Source: Bacillota bacterium | Lineage (GTDB): Bacteria > Bacillota > Limnochordia > Limnochordales > DUMU01 | DNA length: 64,000 nucleotides | Direction: 5' to 3' | NCBI GenBank assembly: GCA_012839805.1 | Contig: DUMU01000039.1 | Span: 19,402-83,401, forward strand | Shown: positions 26,074-34,905 of the stretch, one piece after another | Layout: every line of letters starts with the position of its first letter | How positions within the stretch are numbered: position 1 is the stretch's first letter | Notes under the pieces: generated by a model | Database searches by the model: none | What the model was told of the DNA's origin: nothing | The model's input: the letters and a program-made list of their open reading frames with translations, nothing else | Translations under genes and position numbers: made by a program

Positions 26074-27978
26074 ATGCAACAGGCCGGACGGGCCCAGGGT
26101 GTCCCCCCGTCGCGGCGGGACGCCTGGCGTGCCTATCTGCGGGCAATGGCCATCGCTAAACGGCACTGGTGGCGAATGGCCCTGGCTTTTGCCGGGATGA
26201 TGATAGATTCGCTGACCATTCTCCTGGTGCCTCTGCTGCTGCGATGGGCCGTCGATATCCTGACCAAGCCGGAGGCCGCGGGGGCGGCCGGAGATGCTGC
26301 GGGACTGCTGGGTTTTGCCCCCGCCCGCCTTTCCCCGGCCGGCGGGCAGCTGGCGCGGATCGCTTTATTCAGCCTGGCACTTGCCGTCTTCCGGGCCGCC
26401 GGCATATACCTCGAGATCGCCATGCAGGAGTCGGTCGGGAACTGGGTCGGCAGGGATATTCGCAGCCGGCTCTTCCAGAAGCTGCTCCGGCTTCCCTTCG
26501 AGTTCTTTGATCGTCGCCCGACCGGCGACATCATGTCACGCCTCACGAAAGACGTCGATGCCGTGCGGGATGGCACCGGCTTTGTGGTGTTGATCACGGT
26601 AGTGAACCTCGTTATGACTGCCGGTTCGGTCACCGCGATGCTGCTGCTCGATACCACCCTGACTTTGGTGGTGTTGCTGGTCGCCCCGCCCGTCGTCCTG
26701 ATTACGCTGGCCTACACCCGGGCGGTCAACCCTCTGTACCAGGAGGTAGAGGCCCGCTCGGGTACTTTGCATACCGTCGCCCAGGAGAACATCTCGGGAA
26801 TCCGGGTGGTGAAGGCTTTTACCCGTGCTCCTCAGGAGATTGAGAAGTTCGAGCGTGAAAACCAGGCGCTCTTTACGGCCAACCTCGGCATCGCCAGGCT
26901 CAACAGCCTGGCGGGTCCGGCGCTGGACCTGATGGGCGTCCTGCTGTCGCTGGTGATACTGGGTTTCGGGGGCTACCGGGTGGCGACCGGCTCTCTGGAC
27001 CTCGGGGTGCTCATGGCCTTCACCAGCTATGCGAGCTTCTTGTACTGGCCCCTGCGGCAGACGGGCTGGCTGGCCGACCTGATCGGCAAGGCTTTGGCCG
27101 GGGCGGCCCGTATCTTTGAGCTTCTCGACGAGCGGGAACAGCCAATGGGTGAGCTACCTCGGGCCGTCACCTCGACTTCGCAGCGAGTTCGGGGGCGGTT
27201 GGAGTTCCGGGACGTCTCTTTTGCCTACCCGGACGGCGACGGAGCCGAGTACGCGTTACGGGGGTTCAACCTGGTGATACACCCCGGGGAGCGGGTGGCG
27301 ATCATTGGTGCCACCGGTTCGGGCAAGACCACGGTGGCCAACCTGATCGCCCGCTTCTATGACCCGTCCGCCGGGCAGGTGCTGCTGGACGGGCGAGACC
27401 TTCGGGAGTGGCCTTTGGAGGAGCTGCGCCGCCAGGTGGGCTTCGTCTTCCAGGACAACTTCCTGTTTTCCCTCTCAGTACGGGACAATATCTGCCTGGG
27501 CCGGCCGGATGCCGATCCCGCCCAGGTACGGGAGGCGGCCGAGGCGGCCCAGATCGCTGCCACCATTGACCGGCTGCCGCACGGTTACGACGCGGTCGTG
27601 GGGGAACGGGGAATCGGACTGTCAGGAGGGGAACGGCAGCGGATCGCGCTGGCGAGGGCCCTGCTGCTCGACCCGCCCATCCTGGTGCTGGACGATTCCA
27701 CCGCGAGCCTGGACGCGCATACGGAGAACGCGGTGCAGGCGGCGCTGGATCGGCGGGCGGCGGGGCGTACGGTCGTCATCATCGCGCAGCGGGTGGCCAC
27801 CGCGATGCGGGCGGACCGCATCGTGGTCATGGACAAAGGCGTCATCGTAGAGGAAGGGACGCACGCGGAGCTGCTGGCACGGGGCGGCGTCTATGCGCAG
27901 CTTTACCGGGAGCAGATGTCGCTGCGAGCCGGGCAGGGCGACCAGGAGGAGGCGAGCCGGGTTGCCGGAGTACGGTGA
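26074..27978 (+). CDS. ABC exporter half-transporter (permease-ATPase), subunit 1
   Basis: This 634-residue protein is a full ABC exporter chain: a six-helix transmembrane domain (about residues 25-330) and a nucleotide-binding domain. Walker A GATGSGKTT is near residue 415, the signature LSGGERQR near 515, and Walker B ILVLDDSTASLD near 535. The Walker B acid is followed by Asp rather than the usual Glu (DDST), which is the pattern of the degenerate site in heterodimeric exporters. The partner gene follows with a 17-bp overlap. ATG 26074 lies just after AGAAGGTGAG; GTG 26065 is an alternative. A multidrug or lipid exporter similar to BmrCD is likely, but the substrate is unknown. Confidence 0.9.
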   Translation: MQQAGRAQGVPPSRRDAWRAYLRAMAIAKRHWWRMALAFAGMMIDSLTILLVPLLLRWAVDILTKPEAAGAAGDAAGLLGFAPARLSPAGGQLARIALFSLALAVFRAAGIYLEIAMQESVGNWVGRDIRSRLFQKLLRLPFEFFDRRPTGDIMSRLTKDVDAVRDGTGFVVLITVVNLVMTAGSVTAMLLLDTTLTLVVLLVAPPVVLITLAYTRAVNPLYQEVEARSGTLHTVAQENISGIRVVKAFTRAPQEIEKFERENQALFTANLGIARLNSLAGPALDLMGVLLSLVILGFGGYRVATGSLDLGVLMAFTSYASFLYWPLRQTGWLADLIGKALAGAARIFELLDEREQPMGELPRAVTSTSQRVRGRLEFRDVSFAYPDGDGAEYALRGFNLVIHPGERVAIIGATGSGKTTVANLIARFYDPSAGQVLLDGRDLREWPLEELRRQVGFVFQDNFLFSLSVRDNICLGRPDADPAQVREAAEAAQIAATIDRLPHGYDAVVGERGIGLSGGERQRIALARALLLDPPILVLDDSTASLDAHTENAVQAALDRRAAGRTVVIIAQRVATAMRADRIVVMDKGVIVEEGTHAELLARGGVYAQLYREQMSLRAGQGDQEEASRVAGVR

Positions 27979-29797
27979 TACCACCGGGGGGCCCGAAGTA
28001 CGGGGTTCAGAAGGATTGGCCGCTCTCTGGGCGTTGCGGCCGTACCTGCGCCCGCACCGGGGTCGCCTGGTGGGGGCAGCGATTTTGATGCTGGTGAGCG
28101 CGGGCAGCACGATGTTCCTGCCCTACGCCAGCCGGATCGCCCTCGACCGGTACATCATCCCGCACCGTCCCCAGGGGCTGTTACAGTTCATCGCTCTGGT
28201 GGTGGCCATAGCAGCAGCGGGGGCAGTGGCGACCGCCTGGCGCGCCCGTCTCATGGCGTACACGGGGCAGGAGTCGATCCGCGCCATCCGGCGGGCTTTA
28301 TTTGCCCACCTGCAACGGCTGCCGGTCTCCTTCTTCGACCGCATGCCGGTGGGCAAGGTCATGACGCGCCTGACCAGCGACGTAGATGCTCTGGCTGAAC
28401 TGCTCAGCGGCACGATAATACAGATGTTCGGCGATGTGTTGACGCTGGTGGGCTTTCTGGCCGTCATGTTTGCCGTAGACTGGCGGCTGGCGCTGGTCAC
28501 GGTAGCCGGGGTGCCGCCGCTGGTGTTTGCCTTCACCTTCTTGAGCGCGCAAATCGGGCGGGCCGAAGATACGGTGCGGGAACGAGCGGCGTCCGTTAAT
28601 GCCACGTTACAGGAGAGCGTGTCCGGGATCCGGGTCATCCAGGCTTTCTGGGCCCACCGCCGGTTTGGTGAACGATTTGAGCAGGTAAACCGGAGCTTGT
28701 TTGACGCAAGCCGTCGCGCGCTGTTAATCTTTGCTTTCTTTTGGCCGATCGTGGATTTCACCTGGGTGGCCAGCACCGGGCTGCTCTTGTTTGCCGGCGG
28801 ATACTGGATTTTGCAGGGCACGCTGACCATCGGGACGCTTTCGGCCTTCATGGGCTACGGCGGGCAGTTTTTCGGGCCGCTACACAGCCTGTCCCAGGCG
28901 TACCGGGTCATCCAGCGGGCCCTGGCGGGCGCGGTGCGCATTAACCAGATAATGCAGACCCCCGGCGAGCAAGAGGCGGGGAGGCCCGAGATGCCGCCCA
29001 TTCGGGGCGAGGTGGAGTTCGACCACGTCACGTTTGGCTATGAGGCGGACCGCCCGGTTTTAAGAGATATCAGCCTGCGGGCTAAACCGGGCGAGACGGT
29101 AGCCCTGGTGGGACACACCGGGGCAGGTAAGACGTCGGTGATCAACTTGCTTTGCCGGTTCTACCACCCGCAGTCCGGCACCATACGAGTGGACGGGCAC
29201 GACATTTGCCGGGTGGATCTGGACTCCTACCGCAGGCAGATCGCCCTGGTCTTACAGGAACCATTCCTCTTCTCCGGCACAGTACGGGAGAACCTTCGCT
29301 ACGGCAACCTCGCGGCGACGGAGGAGCAGATGCGGGCGGCGCTCGACGCCGTCGGCCTGAACCTGCCGCTCGACCTGGTGCTGCACGAACGGGGAAGCAA
29401 CCTGTCCTCCGGCCAGCGCCAACTCCTTTCCTTTGCCCGGGCGCTTCTGGCCGACCCGCGGATCTTGATCCTGGACGAGGCCACGGCCCATGTCGATACG
29501 TTGACCGAGCGCCAGGTTCAGGCGGCCACGGAACGGCTGCTGCGGGGACGCACGGCCTTCGTCATCGCCCACCGCCTGTCTACCATCCGGTCGGCCAGTC
29601 AGATCCTGGTCATCGAGGACGGGCACCTGGTGGAGCGCGGCACCCATGATGAACTGATGGCAGCCCGGGGCCGCTACTGGCGGTTGTGCCGGGAGCAAAA
29701 TCTCCTACCGCTGGAGACGGAAGGCGGAGAGAGCACGGACGGAACGGGCAGTCAGGACCGTACGGCCGGCGAAGGCAACCTTGAAGCCTTGGCCTGA
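27962..29797 (+). CDS. ABC exporter half-transporter (permease-ATPase), subunit 2
   Basis: This is the partner chain of the preceding exporter, 611 residues with the same layout. Walker A GHTGAGKTS, signature LSSGQRQL and Walker B ILILDEATAHVD with the catalytic Glu are visible, so this chain carries the canonical Walker B while its partner has Asp in that place. TTG 27962 is the likely start, because AGGAGGAGGCG lies about 8 nt upstream; it overlaps the previous gene by 17 bp. No ATG or GTG lies at the right place. The Arg-rich in-frame sequence upstream of it (from 27893) is a shadow inside the previous gene. The tail after residue 590 is Gly/Glu/Thr rich. Confidence 0.9.
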   Translation: MPEYGDTTGGPEVRGSEGLAALWALRPYLRPHRGRLVGAAILMLVSAGSTMFLPYASRIALDRYIIPHRPQGLLQFIALVVAIAAAGAVATAWRARLMAYTGQESIRAIRRALFAHLQRLPVSFFDRMPVGKVMTRLTSDVDALAELLSGTIIQMFGDVLTLVGFLAVMFAVDWRLALVTVAGVPPLVFAFTFLSAQIGRAEDTVRERAASVNATLQESVSGIRVIQAFWAHRRFGERFEQVNRSLFDASRRALLIFAFFWPIVDFTWVASTGLLLFAGGYWILQGTLTIGTLSAFMGYGGQFFGPLHSLSQAYRVIQRALAGAVRINQIMQTPGEQEAGRPEMPPIRGEVEFDHVTFGYEADRPVLRDISLRAKPGETVALVGHTGAGKTSVINLLCRFYHPQSGTIRVDGHDICRVDLDSYRRQIALVLQEPFLFSGTVRENLRYGNLAATEEQMRAALDAVGLNLPLDLVLHERGSNLSSGQRQLLSFARALLADPRILILDEATAHVDTLTERQVQAATERLLRGRTAFVIAHRLSTIRSASQILVIEDGHLVERGTHDELMAARGRYWRLCREQNLLPLETEGGESTDGTGSQDRTAGEGNLEALA

Positions 29798-29893
29798 GTC
29801 TACTCCCACCGGCTTCCCGGCCTCCCCAGCGGCCCCGGGAAAGTGGTATCCTGTGGGCGGTACGGCTACACCGGTGTGGAAGGGAGCATCTCG

Positions 29894-32023
29894 ATGAACC
29901 AGCCCGAGCGGCCGCGTAAGGTCGTCCGGATCCACCCCCCGGCCCGGCCCCCGGCTGCGGTTTCGCTGCAGGTACCGGGGGACAAGTCTATCTCGCACCG
30001 GGCTGCTTTGCTGGCGGCCATGGCCCGGGGCAGCTCCACGCTGGACGGCTTCCTCACCAGCAGTGACTGCCTCGCCACCCTGGGTGCCCTATCGGAGCTG
30101 GGCGTGGAGATCAGGCGGCAGGAGACACGGGTGTGGGTGAAGAGTCCGGGCTGGAGAGCCTGGAGCGAACCCGCCGGCATCCTCGACCTGGGTAACTCCG
30201 GAACGGGGATCCGGTTGCTTACGGCCGCGCTCGCTCCTCTTAACGGCCTGGCCGTGCTTACAGGAGATGCATCACTCCGGCGTCGTCCGATGGGACGGGT
30301 GGTGCGCCCCTTGCGGGAAATGGGGGCGAACATAACCGGCCGGCGCCACGGTGAACTCGCTCCTCTAGTAGTAATGGGCCGGGGTTGGAAGGAGAATTTC
30401 GGCGAAGGGCTGGTCGGGAGGGAATTCCGCCTCCCGGTGGCCAGCGCCCAGGTGAAGACCGCCCTGTTGCTGGCAGGGCTCGCGGCGCAGGGATGGACGG
30501 TAGTGGAAGAGCCGGCCGCCTCCCGTGATCACACCGAACGCCTCTTCCGTTACCTGGGCTTGCGAATAGAATGGGAGGGGGCCGGCGCCCGGGTAGCGGT
30601 AGCCGGGGGGCAGGAAGTTCAACCGTTTACCTTGACCATTCCCGGGGATATCTCCTCGGCAGCTTTCTTCCTGTGTGCTTTTGCCCCCCTTCCCGGGGCG
30701 GAGGTGGTCGTAAAAGGGGTTGGCATCAACCCTACTCGCACGGGTCTTTTCGCGGCTTTACGCCGTATGGGGGCGCGGGTGGAAATGGGGAGCCCACAGG
30801 ATGCCGGTGGTGAACCGGTAGCCGATGTCCGGCTGGCCGGTGCCCCTCTGGTAGCCACTACCATAGAAGGAGCAGAGATTCCCCTTCTCATCGACGAGCT
30901 GCCCGTCCTGGCGGTACTGGCGACGCAGGCCCGGGGCGAGACGGTGATCAAAGATGCGGCGGAACTGCGGGTAAAGGAATCCGACCGGATCGCGGCCCTG
31001 GCCAGATGCCTGGGCCGGTTAGGTGTGGTGGTTCGGGAGTTACCTGACGGCCTGGTTATCCCGGGCCCGCAGCGGATACGTTCGGGGAGAGTCTCAAGCG
31101 ACGGCGACCACCGCATCGCTATGGCGATGGCAGTCGCCTCGCTCTGGGCGGAGGGACCGGTGGAGATCGAGGACGTCGGCTGGGTGGATACCTCCTTTCC
31201 CGCATTTTTCCGCCAGTTCGCGGCGGTGACGGGAGCGAGGGTCGAAGAGGGGGCACACCAGGCCCCGGCGGCGACGATCACGGTGGACGGGCCGGCGGGG
31301 GCAGGCAAGAGCACGGTCGCCCGGCGGCTGGCGGAAATGCTGAATTACCGATACCTCGATACAGGCGCTATGTACCGTGCGGTCACCTGGAAGGCGCTCT
31401 CCCTGGGGATCGACCCGAGCCGGGCGAGCGACGAGGAACTGGCCGGGGTGGCTCGTTCCTCGCGGATCGAGCTGGAAGCCGCGCGACCGGGAGCAGGACC
31501 GGAGGCGATCGAGCACGGGCGCGTCTTCCTGGACGGCCGGGATGTAACGGCGGCCGTCCGCGCCCCGGAGGTGAACCAGGCGGTCTCCTGGATGGCCCGG
31601 GTGCCGCAAGTGCGAGAAGTGCTGGTAGCCGAACAGCGCCGGCTCGCGAGCGGGGGCATGGTGGTGATAGACGGGCGTGATGCCGGGACGGTGATTTGTC
31701 CCGAAGCTGATTTGAAACTCTTTATCACGGCAAATCCTGCGGAGCGGGCCCGGCGCCGGTGGCTCGAGTTACGGGAGCAGGGTTACGAGGCCGATTTGTC
31801 CGAGCTCGAAGGAGAACTCCGCCGGCGCGACCAATTGGATTCCGAGCGTGAAGTGGCGCCCCTGCGGGCCGCGCCGGACGCCATGGTCATCGACACCAGC
31901 GGCCGTTCGGTCGAGAGCGTGCTGGCGGAGATTCTGGCGGAATGTGAAAGGAGGGGACTTCACTGCTATACCGGTTGGTCTGGTGGCTCTGGCGACCCCT
32001 CGCTTTCTGGTATTTCCGGCTAA
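29894..32023 (+). CDS. aroA-cmk: Fusion of EPSP synthase (AroA) and cytidylate kinase (Cmk)
   Basis: Residues 1-440 are 3-phosphoshikimate 1-carboxyvinyltransferase: the N-terminal VPGDKSISHRAALLAA, LDLGNSGTGIRLL, RRPMGRVVRPLREMGA, and DEIPVLAVLA-like (here IDELPVLAVLATQARGET) are diagnostic. Residues from about 455 are cytidylate kinase: the P-loop VDGPAGAGKSTVARRLAEM, YLDTGAMYRAVTW, and IDGRDAGTVICPEADLK. The two activities are normally separate genes. Fusing them joins aromatic and pyrimidine nucleotide metabolism in one chain; this fusion occurs in some bacteria but is uncommon. ATG 29894 follows AAGGGAG. The gene overlaps plsC by about 60 bp. Confidence 0.93.
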   Translation: MNQPERPRKVVRIHPPARPPAAVSLQVPGDKSISHRAALLAAMARGSSTLDGFLTSSDCLATLGALSELGVEIRRQETRVWVKSPGWRAWSEPAGILDLGNSGTGIRLLTAALAPLNGLAVLTGDASLRRRPMGRVVRPLREMGANITGRRHGELAPLVVMGRGWKENFGEGLVGREFRLPVASAQVKTALLLAGLAAQGWTVVEEPAASRDHTERLFRYLGLRIEWEGAGARVAVAGGQEVQPFTLTIPGDISSAAFFLCAFAPLPGAEVVVKGVGINPTRTGLFAALRRMGARVEMGSPQDAGGEPVADVRLAGAPLVATTIEGAEIPLLIDELPVLAVLATQARGETVIKDAAELRVKESDRIAALARCLGRLGVVVRELPDGLVIPGPQRIRSGRVSSDGDHRIAMAMAVASLWAEGPVEIEDVGWVDTSFPAFFRQFAAVTGARVEEGAHQAPAATITVDGPAGAGKSTVARRLAEMLNYRYLDTGAMYRAVTWKALSLGIDPSRASDEELAGVARSSRIELEAARPGAGPEAIEHGRVFLDGRDVTAAVRAPEVNQAVSWMARVPQVREVLVAEQRRLASGGMVVIDGRDAGTVICPEADLKLFITANPAERARRRWLELREQGYEADLSELEGELRRRDQLDSEREVAPLRAAPDAMVIDTSGRSVESVLAEILAECERRGLHCYTGWSGGSGDPSLSGISG

Positions 32024-32598
32024 CCGTCGAGGGAGAAGAGTATCTGCCGGAACGGGGCGGGTTCATCCTGGCGGCCAATCATGCCTCCCTCCTCGACCCC
32101 ATTCTGATTGCACTGGTCCTGCGACGGCCCGTTCATTTCCTCGCCAAGCAGGAGCTTTTCCGCCTTCCCCTCCTCGGCCGGCTCCTCCGCCGGGTTCACG
32201 CGATCCCGCTCGACCGGGGGCGCCCGGACCGGGCCGCCTTACGAACGGCGGTCGAAAGATTGAAGCAGGGAAATGTGATCGGTATCTTCCCGGAAGGTAC
32301 CCGTTCAGATGACGGCCAGCTCCAGGCGTTACGGGGTGGGGCGGCACTCATTGCGCTGCAGGCGCAGGTACCCATCGTACCGGCCGTGGTGGAGGGGAGC
32401 TGGCGGGTTTGGCCGCGGGGTCGCTGGTGGCCGCGACGGGGAGCGATACGGGTCCGGTTCGGGGCGGCAGTAAGCCCGGAGTTCCTTTCGAAGCCGGTGC
32501 CAGGGACAGCCGAACGTTCCCACCCGGTTAACCGGCGGGCCGTGGAGGCTCTTTCCATGGGGCTGGCCCAGGCGATGCAGTCGCTCTTCACACATTAG
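31963..32598 (+). CDS. plsC: 1-acyl-sn-glycerol-3-phosphate acyltransferase
   Basis: PlsC acylates lysophosphatidic acid to phosphatidic acid in phospholipid synthesis. Motif I HASLLDP (H-x4-D, near residue 40), motif III FPEGTRS at about 110, and a short membrane-anchoring N-terminus are clear. The start is odd. The ideal ribosome-binding site AAAGGAGGGG at 31948-31956 is followed 6 nt later by CTG at 31963, which gives an N-terminus LLYRLVWWLW that fits the family. The next in-frame usual start, TTG 31975, is 18 nt from that site. The gene overlaps the fused aroA-cmk by about 60 bp and is probably translated with it. Confidence 0.88.
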   Translation: MLYRLVWWLWRPLAFWYFRLTVEGEEYLPERGGFILAANHASLLDPILIALVLRRPVHFLAKQELFRLPLLGRLLRRVHAIPLDRGRPDRAALRTAVERLKQGNVIGIFPEGTRSDDGQLQALRGGAALIALQAQVPIVPAVVEGSWRVWPRGRWWPRRGAIRVRFGAAVSPEFLSKPVPGTAERSHPVNRRAVEALSMGLAQAMQSLFTH

Positions 32599-32877
32599 TT
32601 CCAGGGCTGCATACATTTTTCTCGGAAAGAACCCGCTCAGGGGAAGGATTTGCCTGAGCAGTGTCAAACATACGGGAGCGGAGTTGCCTCATGAATACGG
32701 TGTGCCCCGCCATACTAGCACTGGGCCGGCCGGCCACAGTTCACCATTGAGTCAGGGCTGGGTTTAGCAGGCCAAACGTGACGGGTCACGGGCAGGAGGC
32801 GAGGCCACCGGGAGCAGAACCTAGGGGGAAAGTGCTCACCGCCCCCAGACAGGTGGGCAGTCCGAGGGGGTTGTAGA
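32599..32877. other. Intergenic region upstream of rpsA
   Basis: No gene is visible in these 279 bases. In many Firmicutes ispH lies between plsC and rpsA, but it is not here. A hairpin GCTCAGG (32635-32641) paired with CCTGAGC (32653-32659) may be a weak structure. The 3' part, including GGGGG and CCCCC blocks at about 32824-32848, could fold as an S1 leader. The ribosome-binding site GAGGGGG precedes the rpsA start. Confidence 0.45.
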
Positions 32878-34752
32878 ATGTCAGCCGAGGAGAGGGAAAC
32901 GTTGGCTACAGGTGAGGCTTCCACCTCTGCCAATCATATGGGCCAGGTGGCCGAGCCGGAGGACGGGCCGGAGAAAGCTCAAAGCGCGCCGGCCGGAGGG
33001 GCGCCCGTTGAGGTAGCACCGGCGGTTGGGGAGGCGACCAGGGAGCTTGCCGCCACGGCCGAAAGCCAGGTAGTGACCGTTCAGGGGAAAGCGGATACCG
33101 ACGGGCAGCCGGCCGAGGCCGCTCCGGTTGGAGTCCAAGCCGAGTCGAAAGCGGAGGGCCTCCCGGAGACCGGGGGTGAGGTGCAGCCCGAAGGGACGTC
33201 AACGTCCCCGGCCGGGAGGGCAGTGAGCCCGAGCGAGGGCGAGCCGGCGGCCTCCACCTCTGAGCCCTTTCCTGCGGCGACGCAAAGAGCGGTGAAGGTG
33301 ACGGAAGCGGGAGCCGGGGCCGAAGCCGGGCCGTATGCGGAGACGTTCCGTACGTTCCGGCCCGGGCAAATCGTGGAGGGCCGGGTAGTTCAGGTGCGGC
33401 CGGATGAGGTGCTGGTAGACGTTGGCTACAAGTCGGATGGAGTCATTCCCCGTGCTGAACTGGGAATCGCGGCCGACACCGATCCGGCTACCGTACTGCA
33501 GCCAGGGGACAAGATCGACGTCACCGTACTGCGGGTAGACGAAGGGGAAGGAACGATCGTCCTCTCCCGGCGGCGGGCGCTGGCTCACAGTGCCTGGAAG
33601 CGGGTCCAACGGGCTTACGAGACGGGAGAGGTCATTGAAGCGAAGGTGACCGAACGGGTCAAAGGCGGGCTCCTGGCAGACGTGGGGGTGCGCGGGTTCA
33701 TCCCGGCCTCGCAGGTGGGTCGCGGCTTCGTGGAGAACCTCGACCAGTATGTCGGCCAAACCCTGCGGCTGAAAGTGATCGAACTCGAGAAAGACCGCCG
33801 CAACGTGGTACTCTCCCACCGCCAGGTGCTGGAAGAAGAGGCGGAGAAGCAGAGGGAAGCGGCGCTGGCCGCTCTGGAGGAAGGCCAGATCGTGAAGGGA
33901 GTGGTGCGCCGGCTGACCGATTTCGGGGCCTTCGTCGATATCGGCAACGGCCTCGAAGGCTTGCTCCACATTTCGGAGATCGCTTGGAGCCGGGTGCGTC
34001 ATCCCTCCGATGTGCTGCACGAAGGCGACGAAATACAAGTCCTTATCCTGCGCGTAGACCGGGAGCGCAAGCGGATCTCCCTCAGCTTGAAGCAGGCCAA
34101 AGGCGATCCGTGGGAACATGTCACCGAGCGCTATCAGCCCGGCCAGATCGTAACCGGCCAGGTCACCCGGGTGGTCGACTTCGGGGCCTTCGTCAAGCTG
34201 GAAGACGGTCTCGAGGGTTTGGTCCATATCTCGCAGCTTGCGCCTTACCGGGTGGCACGCAGTTCCGACGTGGTCAGCCCCGGGCAGGAGGTGCCGGTAA
34301 AGATCCTTTCGATCGACCCGGTCAACCGTCGCATCTCCCTTTCCATACGGCAGGCGGAAGAACCGGATGAGTTGGACGCCGGCGCCGGGCCCGGAGAAGG
34401 AGAACGAGAAGGGGCGACGGGGATGCCGGCCGGCGCCGAGGATCGAGCGGAGAAGCCGGCCTGGGACGAGCACGACCAGCGGCCGCGGGATGGTCGCGGC
34501 GAACGGGGCGAGCGCGACCGGGGCTTCCGGGGAGAGCGGGGCGAACGGGGAGAACGGGGCGAACGGGGAGAACGGGGCAATCGCCGCCGTGACCGGGACC
34601 GCGACCGGAAGCGGCGCGATGAGGATGACGAAGACGTTCCCGACTCCTATACCGCCGGCGAAGGCGGGGGGATGACCATCGGGGAGCGACTCGGTGACAT
34701 CGACCTGCACGAGTTGCTCGAAACCGGCTCCCGGCCGGCGCAGGATAGCTGA
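32878..34752 (+). CDS. rpsA: 30S ribosomal protein S1 homologue with extended ends
   Basis: Four S1 (OB-fold) RNA-binding repeats lie at about residues 158-225, 248-315, 334-402 and 419-487. The last two carry the strongly conserved TDFGAFVDIGNGLEGLLHISE and VDFGAFVKLEDGLEGLVHISQ patterns. The first 155 residues are Glu/Ala/Pro/Thr-rich low complexity. The C-terminal tail (490-624) holds an RGER-type repeat tract and ends with GGMTIGERLGD. Neither extension is part of usual S1. The ATG follows GAGGGGG. It follows cmk/plsC as in other Firmicutes. The protein likely aids translation initiation and mRNA binding. Confidence 0.9.
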   Translation: MSAEERETLATGEASTSANHMGQVAEPEDGPEKAQSAPAGGAPVEVAPAVGEATRELAATAESQVVTVQGKADTDGQPAEAAPVGVQAESKAEGLPETGGEVQPEGTSTSPAGRAVSPSEGEPAASTSEPFPAATQRAVKVTEAGAGAEAGPYAETFRTFRPGQIVEGRVVQVRPDEVLVDVGYKSDGVIPRAELGIAADTDPATVLQPGDKIDVTVLRVDEGEGTIVLSRRRALAHSAWKRVQRAYETGEVIEAKVTERVKGGLLADVGVRGFIPASQVGRGFVENLDQYVGQTLRLKVIELEKDRRNVVLSHRQVLEEEAEKQREAALAALEEGQIVKGVVRRLTDFGAFVDIGNGLEGLLHISEIAWSRVRHPSDVLHEGDEIQVLILRVDRERKRISLSLKQAKGDPWEHVTERYQPGQIVTGQVTRVVDFGAFVKLEDGLEGLVHISQLAPYRVARSSDVVSPGQEVPVKILSIDPVNRRISLSIRQAEEPDELDAGAGPGEGEREGATGMPAGAEDRAEKPAWDEHDQRPRDGRGERGERDRGFRGERGERGERGERGERGNRRRDRDRDRKRRDEDDEDVPDSYTAGEGGGMTIGERLGDIDLHELLETGSRPAQDS

Positions 34753-34831
34753 TGGCCGTTTCGGGTGGCCTGAGGTACCGGCCGAGGCCGCGCGGCAGGT
34801 AGCAGGGAAGGACCAGTAAATACGATCGGAG

Positions 34832-34853
34832 AGGGGGGCTCGTGCCCCCCTTT
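34832..34853 (+). terminator. Rho-independent terminator after rpsA
   Basis: The stem AGGGGGGC / GCCCCCCT with loop TCGT is followed by TTTCT. It lies about 80 bases after the rpsA stop and separates the plus-strand operon from the convergent permease gene. Confidence 0.8.
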
Positions 34854-34905
34854 CTGATAATTGCGCCGGCCAACCACGCCGAGCAGAACGCAAGCGCCCT
34901 TGTAC

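Noticed and set aside
34500..34580. Short GAACGGGG tandem repeats as a CRISPR-like array
   Set aside because: Repeats are contiguous without spacers and encode the RGER tail of S1.
33199..34893. 564-codon minus-strand frame over rpsA
   Set aside because: High-GC shadow of the S1 gene; no recognisable domain, while the plus strand has clear S1 repeats.
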